From Candidatus Pelearchaeum sp. (GTDB taxonomy: Archaea > Thermoproteota > Nitrososphaeria_A > Caldarchaeales > Caldarchaeaceae): DNA of 25,193 nt. Positions 1 through 6,917 of the stretch are shown here, piece by piece; the stretch's first letter is position 1; every line of letters starts with the position of its first letter. The position numbers and the translations under genes were made by a program. The stretch covers positions 1-25,193 of the forward strand of contig WAQC01000095.1 of the NCBI GenBank assembly GCA_015520425.1, written 5' to 3'. The notes below the pieces were generated by a model. That model did not search any database. It was not told where the DNA came from and worked only from the letters and a program-made list of their open reading frames with translations.

Positions 1-528
1 GCTTTAGGCATAGCGCTACTAACGTCCAAGACCACTTATGCTATAGACCCAGTGACCCAGACAGTCAAGGAGCTGGATGAGCATAGGAGGCGCATATTAA
101 TGCAGCGTTATGCCAATATACAGAAGTTCGCCGAAGCCTCCAGGATTGGGGTTATAGTCAGCACTAAGCCGGGCCAGATGAGGAGTGGGCTTGCAGTCTT
201 ACTGGAGCATGTTCTACGGGATAATGGAAAACATGCAACAATCATAGCAACTGACGAGATTGACGATAAGCTAATCACGGATTACCCCTTTGAGGCATAC
301 GTTAATACCGCCTGTCCTAGGATAAGCGTTGAAGACCAGGCTAGATATGCTAAGCCCGTACTGCTTCCTGCCGAGTGCTTAGTAGCCCTTAGGCTTCTTA
401 GCTGGGAAGATATAATAAATAAGGGAATGCTAATGCTTCCCTGGGGCTGGTCAGGCGAGGCCTCTAAAATATTCTGGAAAATTCTGAATGGTAGCCGTAG
501 TAGGAGAGAGGAGGTAGGCGTAGTATGA
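1..528 (+). CDS. dph2: Diphthamide biosynthesis enzyme Dph2 (C-terminal part)
   Basis: The reading frame is open from base 1, so the gene starts upstream of the window and only about 175 C-terminal residues are seen. Archaeal Dph2 is a radical-SAM-like [4Fe-4S] enzyme that transfers the 3-amino-3-carboxypropyl group of SAM to a histidine of translation elongation factor 2, the first step of diphthamide synthesis. Recognisable third-domain features are the early segment LLTSKTTYAIDPV, the IVSTKPGQ strand, and NTACPRIS, whose Cys matches the last of the three cluster-binding cysteines of the family. The two other cysteines would lie outside the window. A GTG in frame at 52 is internal, not the start. 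The stop overlaps the ATG of the next gene (ATGA, 525-528), indicating an operon with translational coupling. Confidence 0.88.
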   Translation, partial: ALGIALLTSKTTYAIDPVTQTVKELDEHRRRILMQRYANIQKFAEASRIGVIVSTKPGQMRSGLAVLLEHVLRDNGKHATIIATDEIDDKLITDYPFEAYVNTACPRISVEDQARYAKPVLLPAECLVALRLLSWEDIINKGMLMLPWGWSGEASKIFWKILNGSRSRREEVGVV

Positions 529-1100
529 AGCGTGAGGGGGTAGTAGTTCCTGGAGAGCCGCTCTGCATAATAGAGGAATTCTTCCCAGGTAAGGGGACTA
601 AAGCATCCAACGACGGAAGCATATACTCGCTGTACGTAGGTAAGCCTAGCTTTGACTTTAAGAAGCGGGAAGTGCTGGTAAGCCCGTTCAAGAAAGTGGA
701 AGATATAAGGAAAGGCGAGTACGTGGTTGCGGAGGTTAAGGACCTGCAAGACAAGATAGCGGTGGTTCAAATAATAGCCAAGCCCAACTCAGGCCCATTA
801 AAGTACCGCCGCACAGCAGTAGTGGTAGGTAAGAAGGGAGAGACACTAGACAACGCTATAGGAATAGGAGACATAATAATAGCCTTAGTGTCTAACATAT
901 TAAATGGAATGTACACGCTTGATATTTATGCACCCAGATGCGGGGCAATACTTGCTATGTGCAGCCATTGTAGGGGGACGCTTCTCCTTAAGGGCAATTC
1001 TCTAACATGCTCCAGATGCGGCAGGAAGGAGAGCAGGAGAATAGCGCATGACTATGGAAATATCACTAAATTGTTCCAGATTATGGGGTGGGGAGTATGA
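525..1100 (+). CDS. csl4: Exosome RNA-binding subunit Csl4
   Basis: This 191-aa protein matches archaeal Csl4, one of the two RNA-binding cap proteins of the archaeal exosome, which guides RNA to the Rrp41/Rrp42 ring for 3'-5' degradation or tailing. The N-terminal domain begins with a VVPGEPLCIIEEFFPGKGT segment typical of the family. A central S1-like beta-barrel follows (about residues 60-135, including GIGDIIIALV). A C-terminal zinc ribbon has CSHC at about 146-149 and CSRCG at about 162-166. The ATG at 525 overlaps the dph2 stop and is preceded by a strong GAGGAGGT ribosome binding site near 509-516. Its stop overlaps the rpoL start by ATGA. The neighbouring diphthamide, polymerase and TFS genes are a usual archaeal context. 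Confidence 0.9.
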   Translation: MKREGVVVPGEPLCIIEEFFPGKGTKASNDGSIYSLYVGKPSFDFKKREVLVSPFKKVEDIRKGEYVVAEVKDLQDKIAVVQIIAKPNSGPLKYRRTAVVVGKKGETLDNAIGIGDIIIALVSNILNGMYTLDIYAPRCGAILAMCSHCRGTLLLKGNSLTCSRCGRKESRRIAHDYGNITKLFQIMGWGV

Positions 1101-1369
1101 AGATGCGAATAGTACAGGAGAGGGATGATTTTATAGAGCTGCTGATACAAGAGGAGGATGCGTCAATAATAGACTCACTATCAGAGTATATTAATAGAAT
1201 TGACGGCGTGGAATATGCTGGTTATAGGATTGACCATCCACTTACGGGGGATATAACACTCACAGTTAAGACGCGTGGAAAGCCAACAGCAAGGAAGGCC
1301 GTGCTGGAAGCGCTTAAGAACCTTCGCGACTTCGTAGTGAGTATCCAAGAGGAAGTACAAAAACTATAG
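1097..1369 (+). CDS. rpoL: DNA-directed RNA polymerase subunit L (Rpo11)
   Basis: A 90-aa protein of the Rpb11/RpoL family, which heterodimerises with subunit D to form the alpha-like assembly platform of archaeal RNA polymerase. The family signature around residues 40-65 is clear: a GVEYAGYRIDHPL segment followed by a strand ending in TRGKPTARKAVLEALKNL, then a long C-terminal helix. I chose the ATG at 1097, which forms the ATGA overlap with the csl4 stop (1098-1100). A GTG nine bases upstream (1088) is in frame but would deepen the overlap and adds no family sequence. A G-rich stretch at 1085-1094 can serve as ribosome binding site. Length is normal for the family. Confidence 0.92.
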   Translation: MKMRIVQERDDFIELLIQEEDASIIDSLSEYINRIDGVEYAGYRIDHPLTGDITLTVKTRGKPTARKAVLEALKNLRDFVVSIQEEVQKL

Positions 1370-1434
1370 TTGCTGTCGCAAATGTTTAAATGAGGCTTTG
1401 AACGCTGAGCCGTGGGCTGTAGGAATAACAAGAC

Positions 1435-1440
1435 AGGTGA
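1435..1440 (+). promoter_or_regulatory. Shine-Dalgarno site of tfs
   Basis: AGGTGA, complementary to the pyrimidine-rich 3' end of archaeal 16S rRNA, lies 7 nt before the ATG at 1448. It decides between that ATG and the GTG at 1445. It shows that internal or leadered genes in this genome use classical ribosome binding sites, unlike many first genes here. Confidence 0.6.
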
Positions 1441-1447
1441 TTGAGTG

Positions 1448-1783
1448 ATGGAGTTCTGCCCTAACTGTGGTAAGGTTCTCTCGCCATCAAAGAAAGAAGG
1501 ACAGGTAGTTTTGATATGTAGGAAGTGCGGATATGCTAAGCCGCTTGAGACACAGCTACAGATTATCTCCAAATCTAGTGGTAAGAGAGAGAAGAGCGAT
1601 GTAGTCGTGGTCGGCGAGAACTCTAACGAGAAGGTTCTACCAACCACGTCTGACGTAATCTGCCCAGAATGCGGCCATAACGAGGCTTATTGGTGGACGG
1701 TCCAAACCCGCTCAGCAGACGAGCCTATGACACAGTTCTTTAGATGTGTCCGCTGCAACCATACGTGGCGCGAATACGCCTAA
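1448..1783 (+). CDS. tfs: Transcription elongation/cleavage factor TFS
   Basis: This 111-aa protein is archaeal TFS, the TFIIS-like factor that inserts into the secondary channel of RNA polymerase and stimulates transcript cleavage in backtracked complexes. The N-terminal zinc ribbon uses C4, C7, C24 and C27. The C-terminal ribbon uses C72, C75, C100 and C103. Between the last two pairs lies the diagnostic hairpin QTRSADEPMT, with the catalytic acidic pair D91-E92, so the protein should be cleavage-active rather than an inhibitory paralogue. ATG at 1448 is preceded by AGGTGA at 1435-1440 with a 7-nt spacer. An in-frame GTG directly before the ATG is less likely. A TTTAAAT element at 1385-1391 could give tfs its own promoter. 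The stop overlaps that of the convergent downstream gene. Confidence 0.93.
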   Translation: MEFCPNCGKVLSPSKKEGQVVLICRKCGYAKPLETQLQIISKSSGKREKSDVVVVGENSNEKVLPTTSDVICPECGHNEAYWWTVQTRSADEPMTQFFRCVRCNHTWREYA

Positions 1784-2508
1784 ACCGTAAGGAGGCTTAT
1801 CCTCCTACCAGCCGAGACTAGGCTGAGCTCTGCTAGAGCGTTCTCAAGAGCCACCACACTGAAGAGACCAGAGATAGTTCCTCCAGCCTCTATAATCCTA
1901 GCGTTAAGCTCTCTTATCAGGGCAGGCTGCTTAAGAACGCCAACAACAGCAAGGAGGTTCTCTTTCTTGTTTATCGCGCTACGTGGAAGCCACACCGACT
2001 TATACTCGGCCGTCTCCTTTACATAATAGGTGAGCTGCAAAGCCTCGTCAGCATCCCACACAAGCTTATCACTAATGTAGAATATTTTTCTATCCATCAT
2101 AAGGCCTATGCACGTTGCTATCGGTATTCCAGCCTCATCCAGAGATATTACCCCAGTAATCTTAGAGCCTGCAAAACCATGAACCGCATGTAAGGTTATG
2201 AGCTTAAGCAAAGAACCATCAGTAACAACTGGCGTTATATCAACAAACCCGTTATTCATCCTTATTCTCTCCCTAACCATAGAAGGTATATCCAAGTCTT
2301 CTATCAAGCGGTTCAGCAGGTCGCGCGTCTTAGCACCACGTGGTAGAGTTTTGTTAGTTACGTATCTAGTTAGCGTGGATATGGGTAATCCAGTTATCTT
2401 GGAAAGCTCGCGATAATCATATCTTGACTTCATAAGCTTTAAAAGCTCAACCACGAAAAGACTTGTTGAGGTATCAACATTCTGCTGACGTGATTTTGTC
2501 ACTGACAT
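1780..2508 (-). CDS. HTH transcriptional regulator with degenerate phosphoribosyltransferase-like domain
   Basis: From the ATG at 2508 the protein has 242 aa. Residues about 31-58 form a helix-turn-helix (ELSKITGLPISTLTRYVTNK). Residues about 92-225 resemble the type I phosphoribosyltransferase fold, as in PyrE-homologue regulators such as haloarchaeal GfcR. The PRPP-binding loop, normally of the form VDDxxxTGxT, is replaced by LLAVVGVLKQPAL (about 185-197), with no acidic pair. Catalysis is therefore unlikely, and the domain may sense a nucleotide or sugar phosphate. An in-frame ATG at 2574 would add 22 residues. I preferred 2508 because a TATA-like ATTTTTTAAC (2537-2546, minus) sits about 34 nt upstream of it and inside the longer reading. 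It is convergent with tfs, stops overlapping by 4 bp. The family assignment rests on fold-like pattern only. Confidence 0.65.
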   Translation of the reverse strand: MSVTKSRQQNVDTSTSLFVVELLKLMKSRYDYRELSKITGLPISTLTRYVTNKTLPRGAKTRDLLNRLIEDLDIPSMVRERIRMNNGFVDITPVVTDGSLLKLITLHAVHGFAGSKITGVISLDEAGIPIATCIGLMMDRKIFYISDKLVWDADEALQLTYYVKETAEYKSVWLPRSAINKKENLLAVVGVLKQPALIRELNARIIEAGGTISGLFSVVALENALAELSLVSAGRRISLLTV

Positions 2509-2703
2509 ATTCAAGACTGATAGAGATGTAGAGCATGTTAAAAAATCTCGCGATTCCGAGAGGTTTAAAATCATACGCGTAAATCCCAGATATACTACAC
2601 CGTTCAGTATTGAGGGGTATGCGATTTATAGAAAAATTAACCAAAGTGTATCCATTAGTACATATTTCTCGTCCAATATTTTCATCCTAGCTGAAAAAGA
2701 TAA

Positions 2704-2713
2704 TCAGCGCTGA
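2704..2713. promoter_or_regulatory. Palindrome next to promoter of the tandem RAM gene
   Basis: TCAGCGCTGA is a perfect 10-bp palindrome, directly followed by GTCTTAAATC, a TATA-like element centred near 2719, about 33 nt before the ATG at 2752. Its position where TFB would bind, in the gap between two divergent genes, suggests an operator. A 10-bp palindrome could also arise by chance. Confidence 0.35.
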
Positions 2714-2751
2714 AGTCTTAAATCATACCAACCCACCTATGTTAGGATATC

Positions 2752-3258
2752 ATGAAGGCGTTTGTACTGGCTACGGTTGGTACGCGCAGTGGCTTACTAG
2801 AGGCGCTCCAAGCAGTACGCGGCTCAAACATAGTAAAGGAGGCATACCTGATATGGGGGCCGTATGACATGATATGCAAGGTTGAAGCCGCGTCAATAGG
2901 CCAGATGAACACCCTGCTAGACCTAATGTATGACCAAGGATTCATAGATTCCAACACGCTGATAGTAAATGATGAGGGAGGCCTTTCATTTGAGGTAGAA
3001 AATGTTAATACAATAAAGAAATGTGCATACATCTTCATAAAGAAACGCCGCCCCTCAGCGCCTCGTCTATGGGATAAATATCTGAAGGGCATAGAGGATA
3101 TCGTAGAAGCTCATGAGCTGTTCGGTATGTGGGATGTTGTTGTAGCTGTCAGAGAAGAGGCGCGTGAAGAATTTTTTGACAGAGTATTCAAAAAGCTATG
3201 GATTTTAACAGAGGTAAACCTCACATCAACACAAACCATGTTCACCGTTAAAGTCTAA
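2752..3258 (+). CDS. Tandem AsnC/Lrp ligand-binding (RAM) domain protein, no HTH
   Basis: This 168-aa protein contains two copies of the Lrp/AsnC C-terminal alpha-beta (RAM) domain and no DNA-binding domain. Copy one spans about residues 1-70 (AFVLATVGTRSGLLEAL, then VKEAYLIWGPYDMICKVEA). Copy two spans about residues 88-168 (KKCAYIFIKK, then VEAHELFGMWDVVVAVRE and LTSTQTMFTVKV). The repeated xxAxxxxGxYDxxxxVxA pattern is the mark of the family, whose members bind amino acids or other small effectors and assemble by their beta sheets. Without an HTH it may be an effector-sensing partner of other Lrp proteins or of the divergent upstream regulator, but this is inference. The TATA-like element centred near 2719 implies an almost leaderless mRNA. 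The next gene starts 34 bp downstream on the same strand. Confidence 0.72.
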   Translation: MKAFVLATVGTRSGLLEALQAVRGSNIVKEAYLIWGPYDMICKVEAASIGQMNTLLDLMYDQGFIDSNTLIVNDEGGLSFEVENVNTIKKCAYIFIKKRRPSAPRLWDKYLKGIEDIVEAHELFGMWDVVVAVREEAREEFFDRVFKKLWILTEVNLTSTQTMFTVKV

Positions 3259-3292
3259 AGCCGATAAAGTGGTTAAATAACCTGGTCTAGCC

Positions 3293-3667
3293 ATGATTAG
3301 TAAAGAGCTGGGAAAACAGATATGCAATGAGCTACTGCGTATAAGCGATGATATTGACGTTACTGCAATAATCACTTATCCCAAAGGCGAGATTGTTGCA
3401 GTTGAGTCCCGAATACCCATAACTCCAGAAACACCTACAGAACACTTTACGTTTCTCACTATAATAATGCGCGGCGCAGTAGAGAAACTTGAGGAGAGAT
3501 ACGGCGAGCTGAGCTTCTTTTGGTTTAGCTTCTCAAAAGGACAGGCAATACTCTTCCCCGCTAAAGATATAGTGATAATAATAGGCTTAAAGCCCCACGC
3601 ACCACAGGAAACAATAACCAGAGTATTTGAGAGAGTAAGGGAGATAAAGCATAGCATCAGGTCATGA
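3293..3667 (+). CDS. Small protein with roadblock/LC7-like fold pattern
   Basis: A 124-aa protein of no firmly recognised family. The order of predicted elements fits the roadblock/LC7 fold: an N-terminal helix (residues 3-17), two strands (VTAIITY, GEIVAVES), a long helix (about 50-67, FLTIIMRGAVEKLEERYG), a hairpin of hydrophobic strands (LSFFWFSF, QAILFPA, DIVIIIGLKP), and a final helix (ETITRVFERVREI). In archaea and bacteria such proteins often act as MglB-like partners of small GTPases, but no GTPase gene is present here. It lies 34 bp after the tandem RAM gene and probably shares its transcript. The assignment is a pattern-based guess. Confidence 0.55.
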   Translation: MISKELGKQICNELLRISDDIDVTAIITYPKGEIVAVESRIPITPETPTEHFTFLTIIMRGAVEKLEERYGELSFFWFSFSKGQAILFPAKDIVIIIGLKPHAPQETITRVFERVREIKHSIRS

Positions 3668-3708
3668 AGTTCCGTAAATTTACCAGCTATAAACCCTCGT
3701 AGTTACAG

Positions 3709-3717
3709 GTTTTTATC
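3709..3717 (+). promoter_or_regulatory. TATA-like box of tRNA-Arg
   Basis: GTTTTTATC is centred near 3713. The usual 26-nt spacing puts transcription start at about 3739, at the first base of the inverted repeat that precedes the tRNA. The pre-tRNA would then carry a leader of about 22 nt. Confidence 0.45.
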
Positions 3718-3737
3718 AGAGCGTAAGACTAGAAACG

Positions 3738-3757
3738 CTGGAAACACCTGTTTCCAG
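3738..3757 (+). repeat. Perfect inverted repeat directly before tRNA-Arg
   Basis: CTGGAAAC, a 4-nt ACCT loop, then GTTTCCAG: an 8-bp perfect stem ending 3 nt before the mature 5' end of tRNA-Arg. If transcription starts near 3739 as the upstream TATA-like box suggests, almost the whole pre-tRNA leader is this hairpin. It could alternatively be an end signal for the upstream roadblock-like gene or a protein-binding site. Confidence 0.55.
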
Positions 3758-3760
3758 AGA

Positions 3761-3835
3761 GGGCCCGTAGCCTAGAATGGATAGGGCGTCGGCCTCCGGA
3801 GCCGAAGGTCGTGGGTTCAAGTCCCACCGGGCCCG
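3761..3835 (+). tRNA. tRNA-Arg (anticodon CCG)
   Basis: A complete cloverleaf of 75 nt. The acceptor GGGCCCG (3761-3767) pairs with CGGGCCC (3828-3834), with discriminator G at 3835. The D arm is GCCT/GGGC. The anticodon stem TCGGC/GCCGA encloses loop CTCCGGA, giving anticodon CCG. The T arm GTGGG/CCCAC encloses TTCAAGT. No intron is needed and no CCA is encoded. It reads arginine codon CGG. The stop codon of the convergent UPF0182 gene begins 7 bases beyond its end. Confidence 0.96.
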
Positions 3836-3841
3836 TTATGT

Positions 3842-6664
3842 CTATCCGAAGTTGATGCTTATGTGGTGGAGTTCTGCGATTCCATCAACCACTATGGCTA
3901 TTCCAAAGTTTATTGAGTCTCCCTCAGCCCATACGATTACTCTATTTATGTTATTGGCGGTTCCCCATTCTTCTAGGAATGAGTTGAGAAGCGCCTTGAC
4001 GTCTTCCCAGTCATCTTCGGTCATGAAGTTAGCTGAGCCTTCAATGTATGTGAATGGGGCAGCCACCTTGGCTGGCCTTACTAGCTGGAATCCAGAATCC
4101 TCTATCAGCGATTCTACCCTCTTTATCCTCTCGTCGCGCCCTATCTCAGGTTTTGGCGGAAGCTCCTCTACTCCTCCGAGTTTTACGAGAAAGGCTCTAA
4201 AAGCTTCCTCTGGAGAGTTTCCTTTCCCAAGCCCAACATAGTATTCTCCCGTGAATGTGGCGCCTACGGCGGCTATTGCTCCTAGTTCTGCGACAACCCC
4301 GCCAGCACCAGCGGTGTACACGGGGATGAAATAAACATCGTAGTCTCCTATCCTATATAGTATGTTATCGCCTATGCGTGGGTCTCTCAATAGTGTTCGC
4401 AGCGTGGCAAAGTCTGGATTTCTCTCTAGAGCTTCTAAGACCGCGCTTGGGCCTAGGAATTTGGTAGGCGAGTCAAGCGCTACTTGGTAGAAGATTAGTT
4501 CTCCAAAGTTCGGCTCATCGTTCCGCACAATCATGTATCCAGCAAGATTTTTACCAGCAGCGCCGCGTAGCTCTAGAGATAGCAGCCCAATAAATTCAGG
4601 CTTATCAAGCAGGGGAGGCTGAGCTATTATGTAGTATGGCGATAAACCGCGCGGAACCTCATAAAACTCCTTAGCCACTATGAATGTACTAGGGTCGGTT
4701 ACATGGAAGAATCCAAACATATAGACCCGCCAGTTGAACAGCTCCTCTGGATAGCGCAGCTGGCTTCCGAGCCACTCAGGTATTTCTGTTGTAACGTAGT
4801 CTGAGTAGACTGTTTTGAAGAGCTTGCTGAAGAAGTCGTCTCCTGTTATGATTAGCTGTATGTCGCCGTTGAATGTGTCTATGAGCGCGTATCCCACTAG
4901 CCGTATTATTGGGTTTCCTCCGCTCCAGGGGACGTTGCTGGCTTCTACCCCGAACATGAGTGGCATGAGCCAGTAAGTATTCTCGCCGTCTGTTACGGGG
5001 AGCATATCTATGCGCTGGCCTCCGAATTCATAGAGGAAGTAGGGGAAGAGGAGCTGCATTCGGTCATAAACATCGCGATACCGTAGGGCGTGGATAGTCC
5101 TGTCAGGGTAGGATAGTAGGAAGCTCGGCTCAAAGACCCAGCTGAGGGGTGGCTGTATGCTTATTCCCCCAGAGCCCGTGTAGAAGAAGCCTTCAAGCTC
5201 GTCGCTGGTTTCGCGGCCAACTGGGTATGCAGCCCACGTCTCTTGGAACAAGCCGCCCTCACCATAGTATATGCGCCGCTGCTTGAAGAAGAGCTCGGTA
5301 TCTATTATCGTACCCGCATAGCCGTCAAGTATTAGGAAGCCGTTGGGGACGTGGGTATAGACTAAATGCCCCGCGTACCATCTATCTTCTGCGCGGACTG
5401 TCGTGGGTAAGACTGGCTTCATTGAGGCGCTCCAGTAGAGGCTGCCGTTGAAGCGTATGATATCCGAGTCTTGGAAATCCACGTAGGGGATTAACCCTAT
5501 CTCAGGCTTTAGCTTCGCGAAGGCAGCTTGCCAGTCCCATAGGCGTATCTTACTCAGTATAGCTTGATTCTCTGCTATGTAGTCATCTATACGCGATGGC
5601 GGTATAGGTGAGAGACTGAAGTTATACGGCACTACCCTAACGTCATCAAGCTCGGCCAAGTATCTATTCACCGCAATCTGCTGCGCGGTATATGGGCCTC
5701 GCCACTCCACCTTACGCGCATCTGCTATACTGTTATTTACAGCGACCACAGAAGCAGTAACCAGCAGTATCAAGAAGATTGAGATAAGCCTAAGGGTTAT
5801 TGCGCGTTTTGATAGGGTTGAATCACCTCGCCGCCTATCCATAACTGCGAATACTGTGAATAATACCCCCGCCGCAAAAGCTCCCGTGATTATGTATTTA
5901 GTGTTGAAGTCTATGAATGATGGGAAGAAGAGATTAAAGACAGACCAGAGTATGGCTAGTGCTATTAAGCCTTGGATTGTAGCCCAGGGTATTTTTGCCT
6001 GTCCTTTTGAGAGGAGCTCGGCATACGCTCTAGATGCTGCTTTTACCACATGGGTAAGCCCTACCAGTAGCGCTAGTCTTATTCCTATAGCGCCAAGTAT
6101 TGGCGGTATGATTAGGGTGAGCGCGGGTATTAGGGGGATTACCGTGTTCTGGGCATAGCTCATCTCCAGAGGTGTTGTAAATGGTAGAAAGAATATTCCC
6201 CATAGTTTTTCAAGCCCTGGATTCCATCCTGCGAACATCCCCACTACGGAGAGGCCGAAGAAGAGGTTGCTGAATAGGAAGATACCTAGGATGAGCTTGG
6301 TAAGCTGCCACATGACGAATCTCGTTGGGCCGAGCTTGTATTTGCCGAAATCTACATGCTCAAACCTACCTGATTCCACATCCCTTCTAAGAAAACCCAG
6401 AAGCACCCGCGCGCTCCACCAAGTTACTGAGCGGCGATTTCTAAAATCCAGCCTAAACAACGCTATGAACGATAGGATAAAGCCAGCTATCAGCGAGTAG
6501 TATATCGGCCTTACGAAAAGGTCTCCAAACTCTATAATGTTAAACCAGAACGATACTATCTGGCCTATCGTTATTAAGATTGTAACACCGAAAACCACCG
6601 CCAATAAGAGCTTGGCCCACCTAGCGGGCCTTCGTCCTTCCCTGCTATAATTTCTGCTAACCAT
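3842..6664 (-). CDS. UPF0182 family large membrane protein
   Basis: A 940-aa protein of the UPF0182 (COG1615) family, of unknown function, at the normal family length. The N-terminal third holds seven likely membrane segments, at about 16-41, 50-71, 119-146, 174-205, 226-247, 257-275 and 289-311. A large extracytoplasmic domain follows. Family landmarks in it include IRLWDWQAAF, IPYVDFQDSDI, GHLVYTHVPNGF and RRIYYGEGG. Near the C terminus is a segment with ELGAIAAVG and GKGNSPEEAF. The ATG at 6664 follows a TATA-like ATACTTAAT (about 6707-6715, minus), giving a short leader. It stands alone between two tRNA genes on the opposite strand. UPF0182 is known mainly from cyanobacteria and actinobacteria, so an archaeal member is of interest. 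Confidence 0.88.
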   Translation of the reverse strand: MVSRNYSREGRRPARWAKLLLAVVFGVTILITIGQIVSFWFNIIEFGDLFVRPIYYSLIAGFILSFIALFRLDFRNRRSVTWWSARVLLGFLRRDVESGRFEHVDFGKYKLGPTRFVMWQLTKLILGIFLFSNLFFGLSVVGMFAGWNPGLEKLWGIFFLPFTTPLEMSYAQNTVIPLIPALTLIIPPILGAIGIRLALLVGLTHVVKAASRAYAELLSKGQAKIPWATIQGLIALAILWSVFNLFFPSFIDFNTKYIITGAFAAGVLFTVFAVMDRRRGDSTLSKRAITLRLISIFLILLVTASVVAVNNSIADARKVEWRGPYTAQQIAVNRYLAELDDVRVVPYNFSLSPIPPSRIDDYIAENQAILSKIRLWDWQAAFAKLKPEIGLIPYVDFQDSDIIRFNGSLYWSASMKPVLPTTVRAEDRWYAGHLVYTHVPNGFLILDGYAGTIIDTELFFKQRRIYYGEGGLFQETWAAYPVGRETSDELEGFFYTGSGGISIQPPLSWVFEPSFLLSYPDRTIHALRYRDVYDRMQLLFPYFLYEFGGQRIDMLPVTDGENTYWLMPLMFGVEASNVPWSGGNPIIRLVGYALIDTFNGDIQLIITGDDFFSKLFKTVYSDYVTTEIPEWLGSQLRYPEELFNWRVYMFGFFHVTDPSTFIVAKEFYEVPRGLSPYYIIAQPPLLDKPEFIGLLSLELRGAAGKNLAGYMIVRNDEPNFGELIFYQVALDSPTKFLGPSAVLEALERNPDFATLRTLLRDPRIGDNILYRIGDYDVYFIPVYTAGAGGVVAELGAIAAVGATFTGEYYVGLGKGNSPEEAFRAFLVKLGGVEELPPKPEIGRDERIKRVESLIEDSGFQLVRPAKVAAPFTYIEGSANFMTEDDWEDVKALLNSFLEEWGTANNINRVIVWAEGDSINFGIAIVVDGIAELHHISINFG

Positions 6665-6840
6665 AAATTAAACTCCACATGACGTGCCTCACTATCAGGC
6701 TACTATCTATTAAGTATTTGAGAGAGAATAACCATGAATCAACCACCTAACCCCACAACACCTATAGATAGCCCCTTTAGACAGGACAGTACGAGAAACG
6801 ATTTATACGCTCCCTTTTCAAACGCAATATATAGCAACGA

Positions 6841-6915
6841 GGGCCGGTGGCTCAGCTTGGTTAGAGCGCTCGGCTGATAACCGGGAGGTCGCCGGTTCAA
6901 ATCCGGCCCGGCCCA
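6841..6915 (+). tRNA. tRNA-Ile (anticodon GAT)
   Basis: A complete 75-nt cloverleaf. Acceptor GGGCCGG pairs with CCGGCCC (6908-6914), with discriminator A at 6915. The D arm is GCTC/GAGC. The anticodon stem CTCGG/CCGGG encloses CTGATAA, giving anticodon GAT, with a wobble pair in the stem. The T arm GCCGG/CCGGC encloses TTCAAAT. There is no intron and no encoded CCA. A TTTATAC element at 6802-6808 is suitably placed as promoter. The stop codon of the convergent UPF0216 gene starts 2 bases past its end. Confidence 0.96.
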
Positions 6916-6917
6916 TC

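Noticed and set aside
282..770. Minus-strand 162-aa frame opposite dph2 and csl4
   Set aside because: It is antisense to two well-supported conserved genes, with low-complexity composition and no motif.
3777..4241. Plus-strand 154-aa frame starting inside tRNA-Arg
   Set aside because: It runs antisense to the UPF0182 gene and begins within the tRNA. It is a shadow with no recognisable domain.
6735..6888. Plus-strand small ORF from ATG near 6734 running into tRNA-Ile
   Set aside because: It extends through the tRNA to a stop inside it; coding there would conflict with the tRNA, and no RBS or homology is seen.
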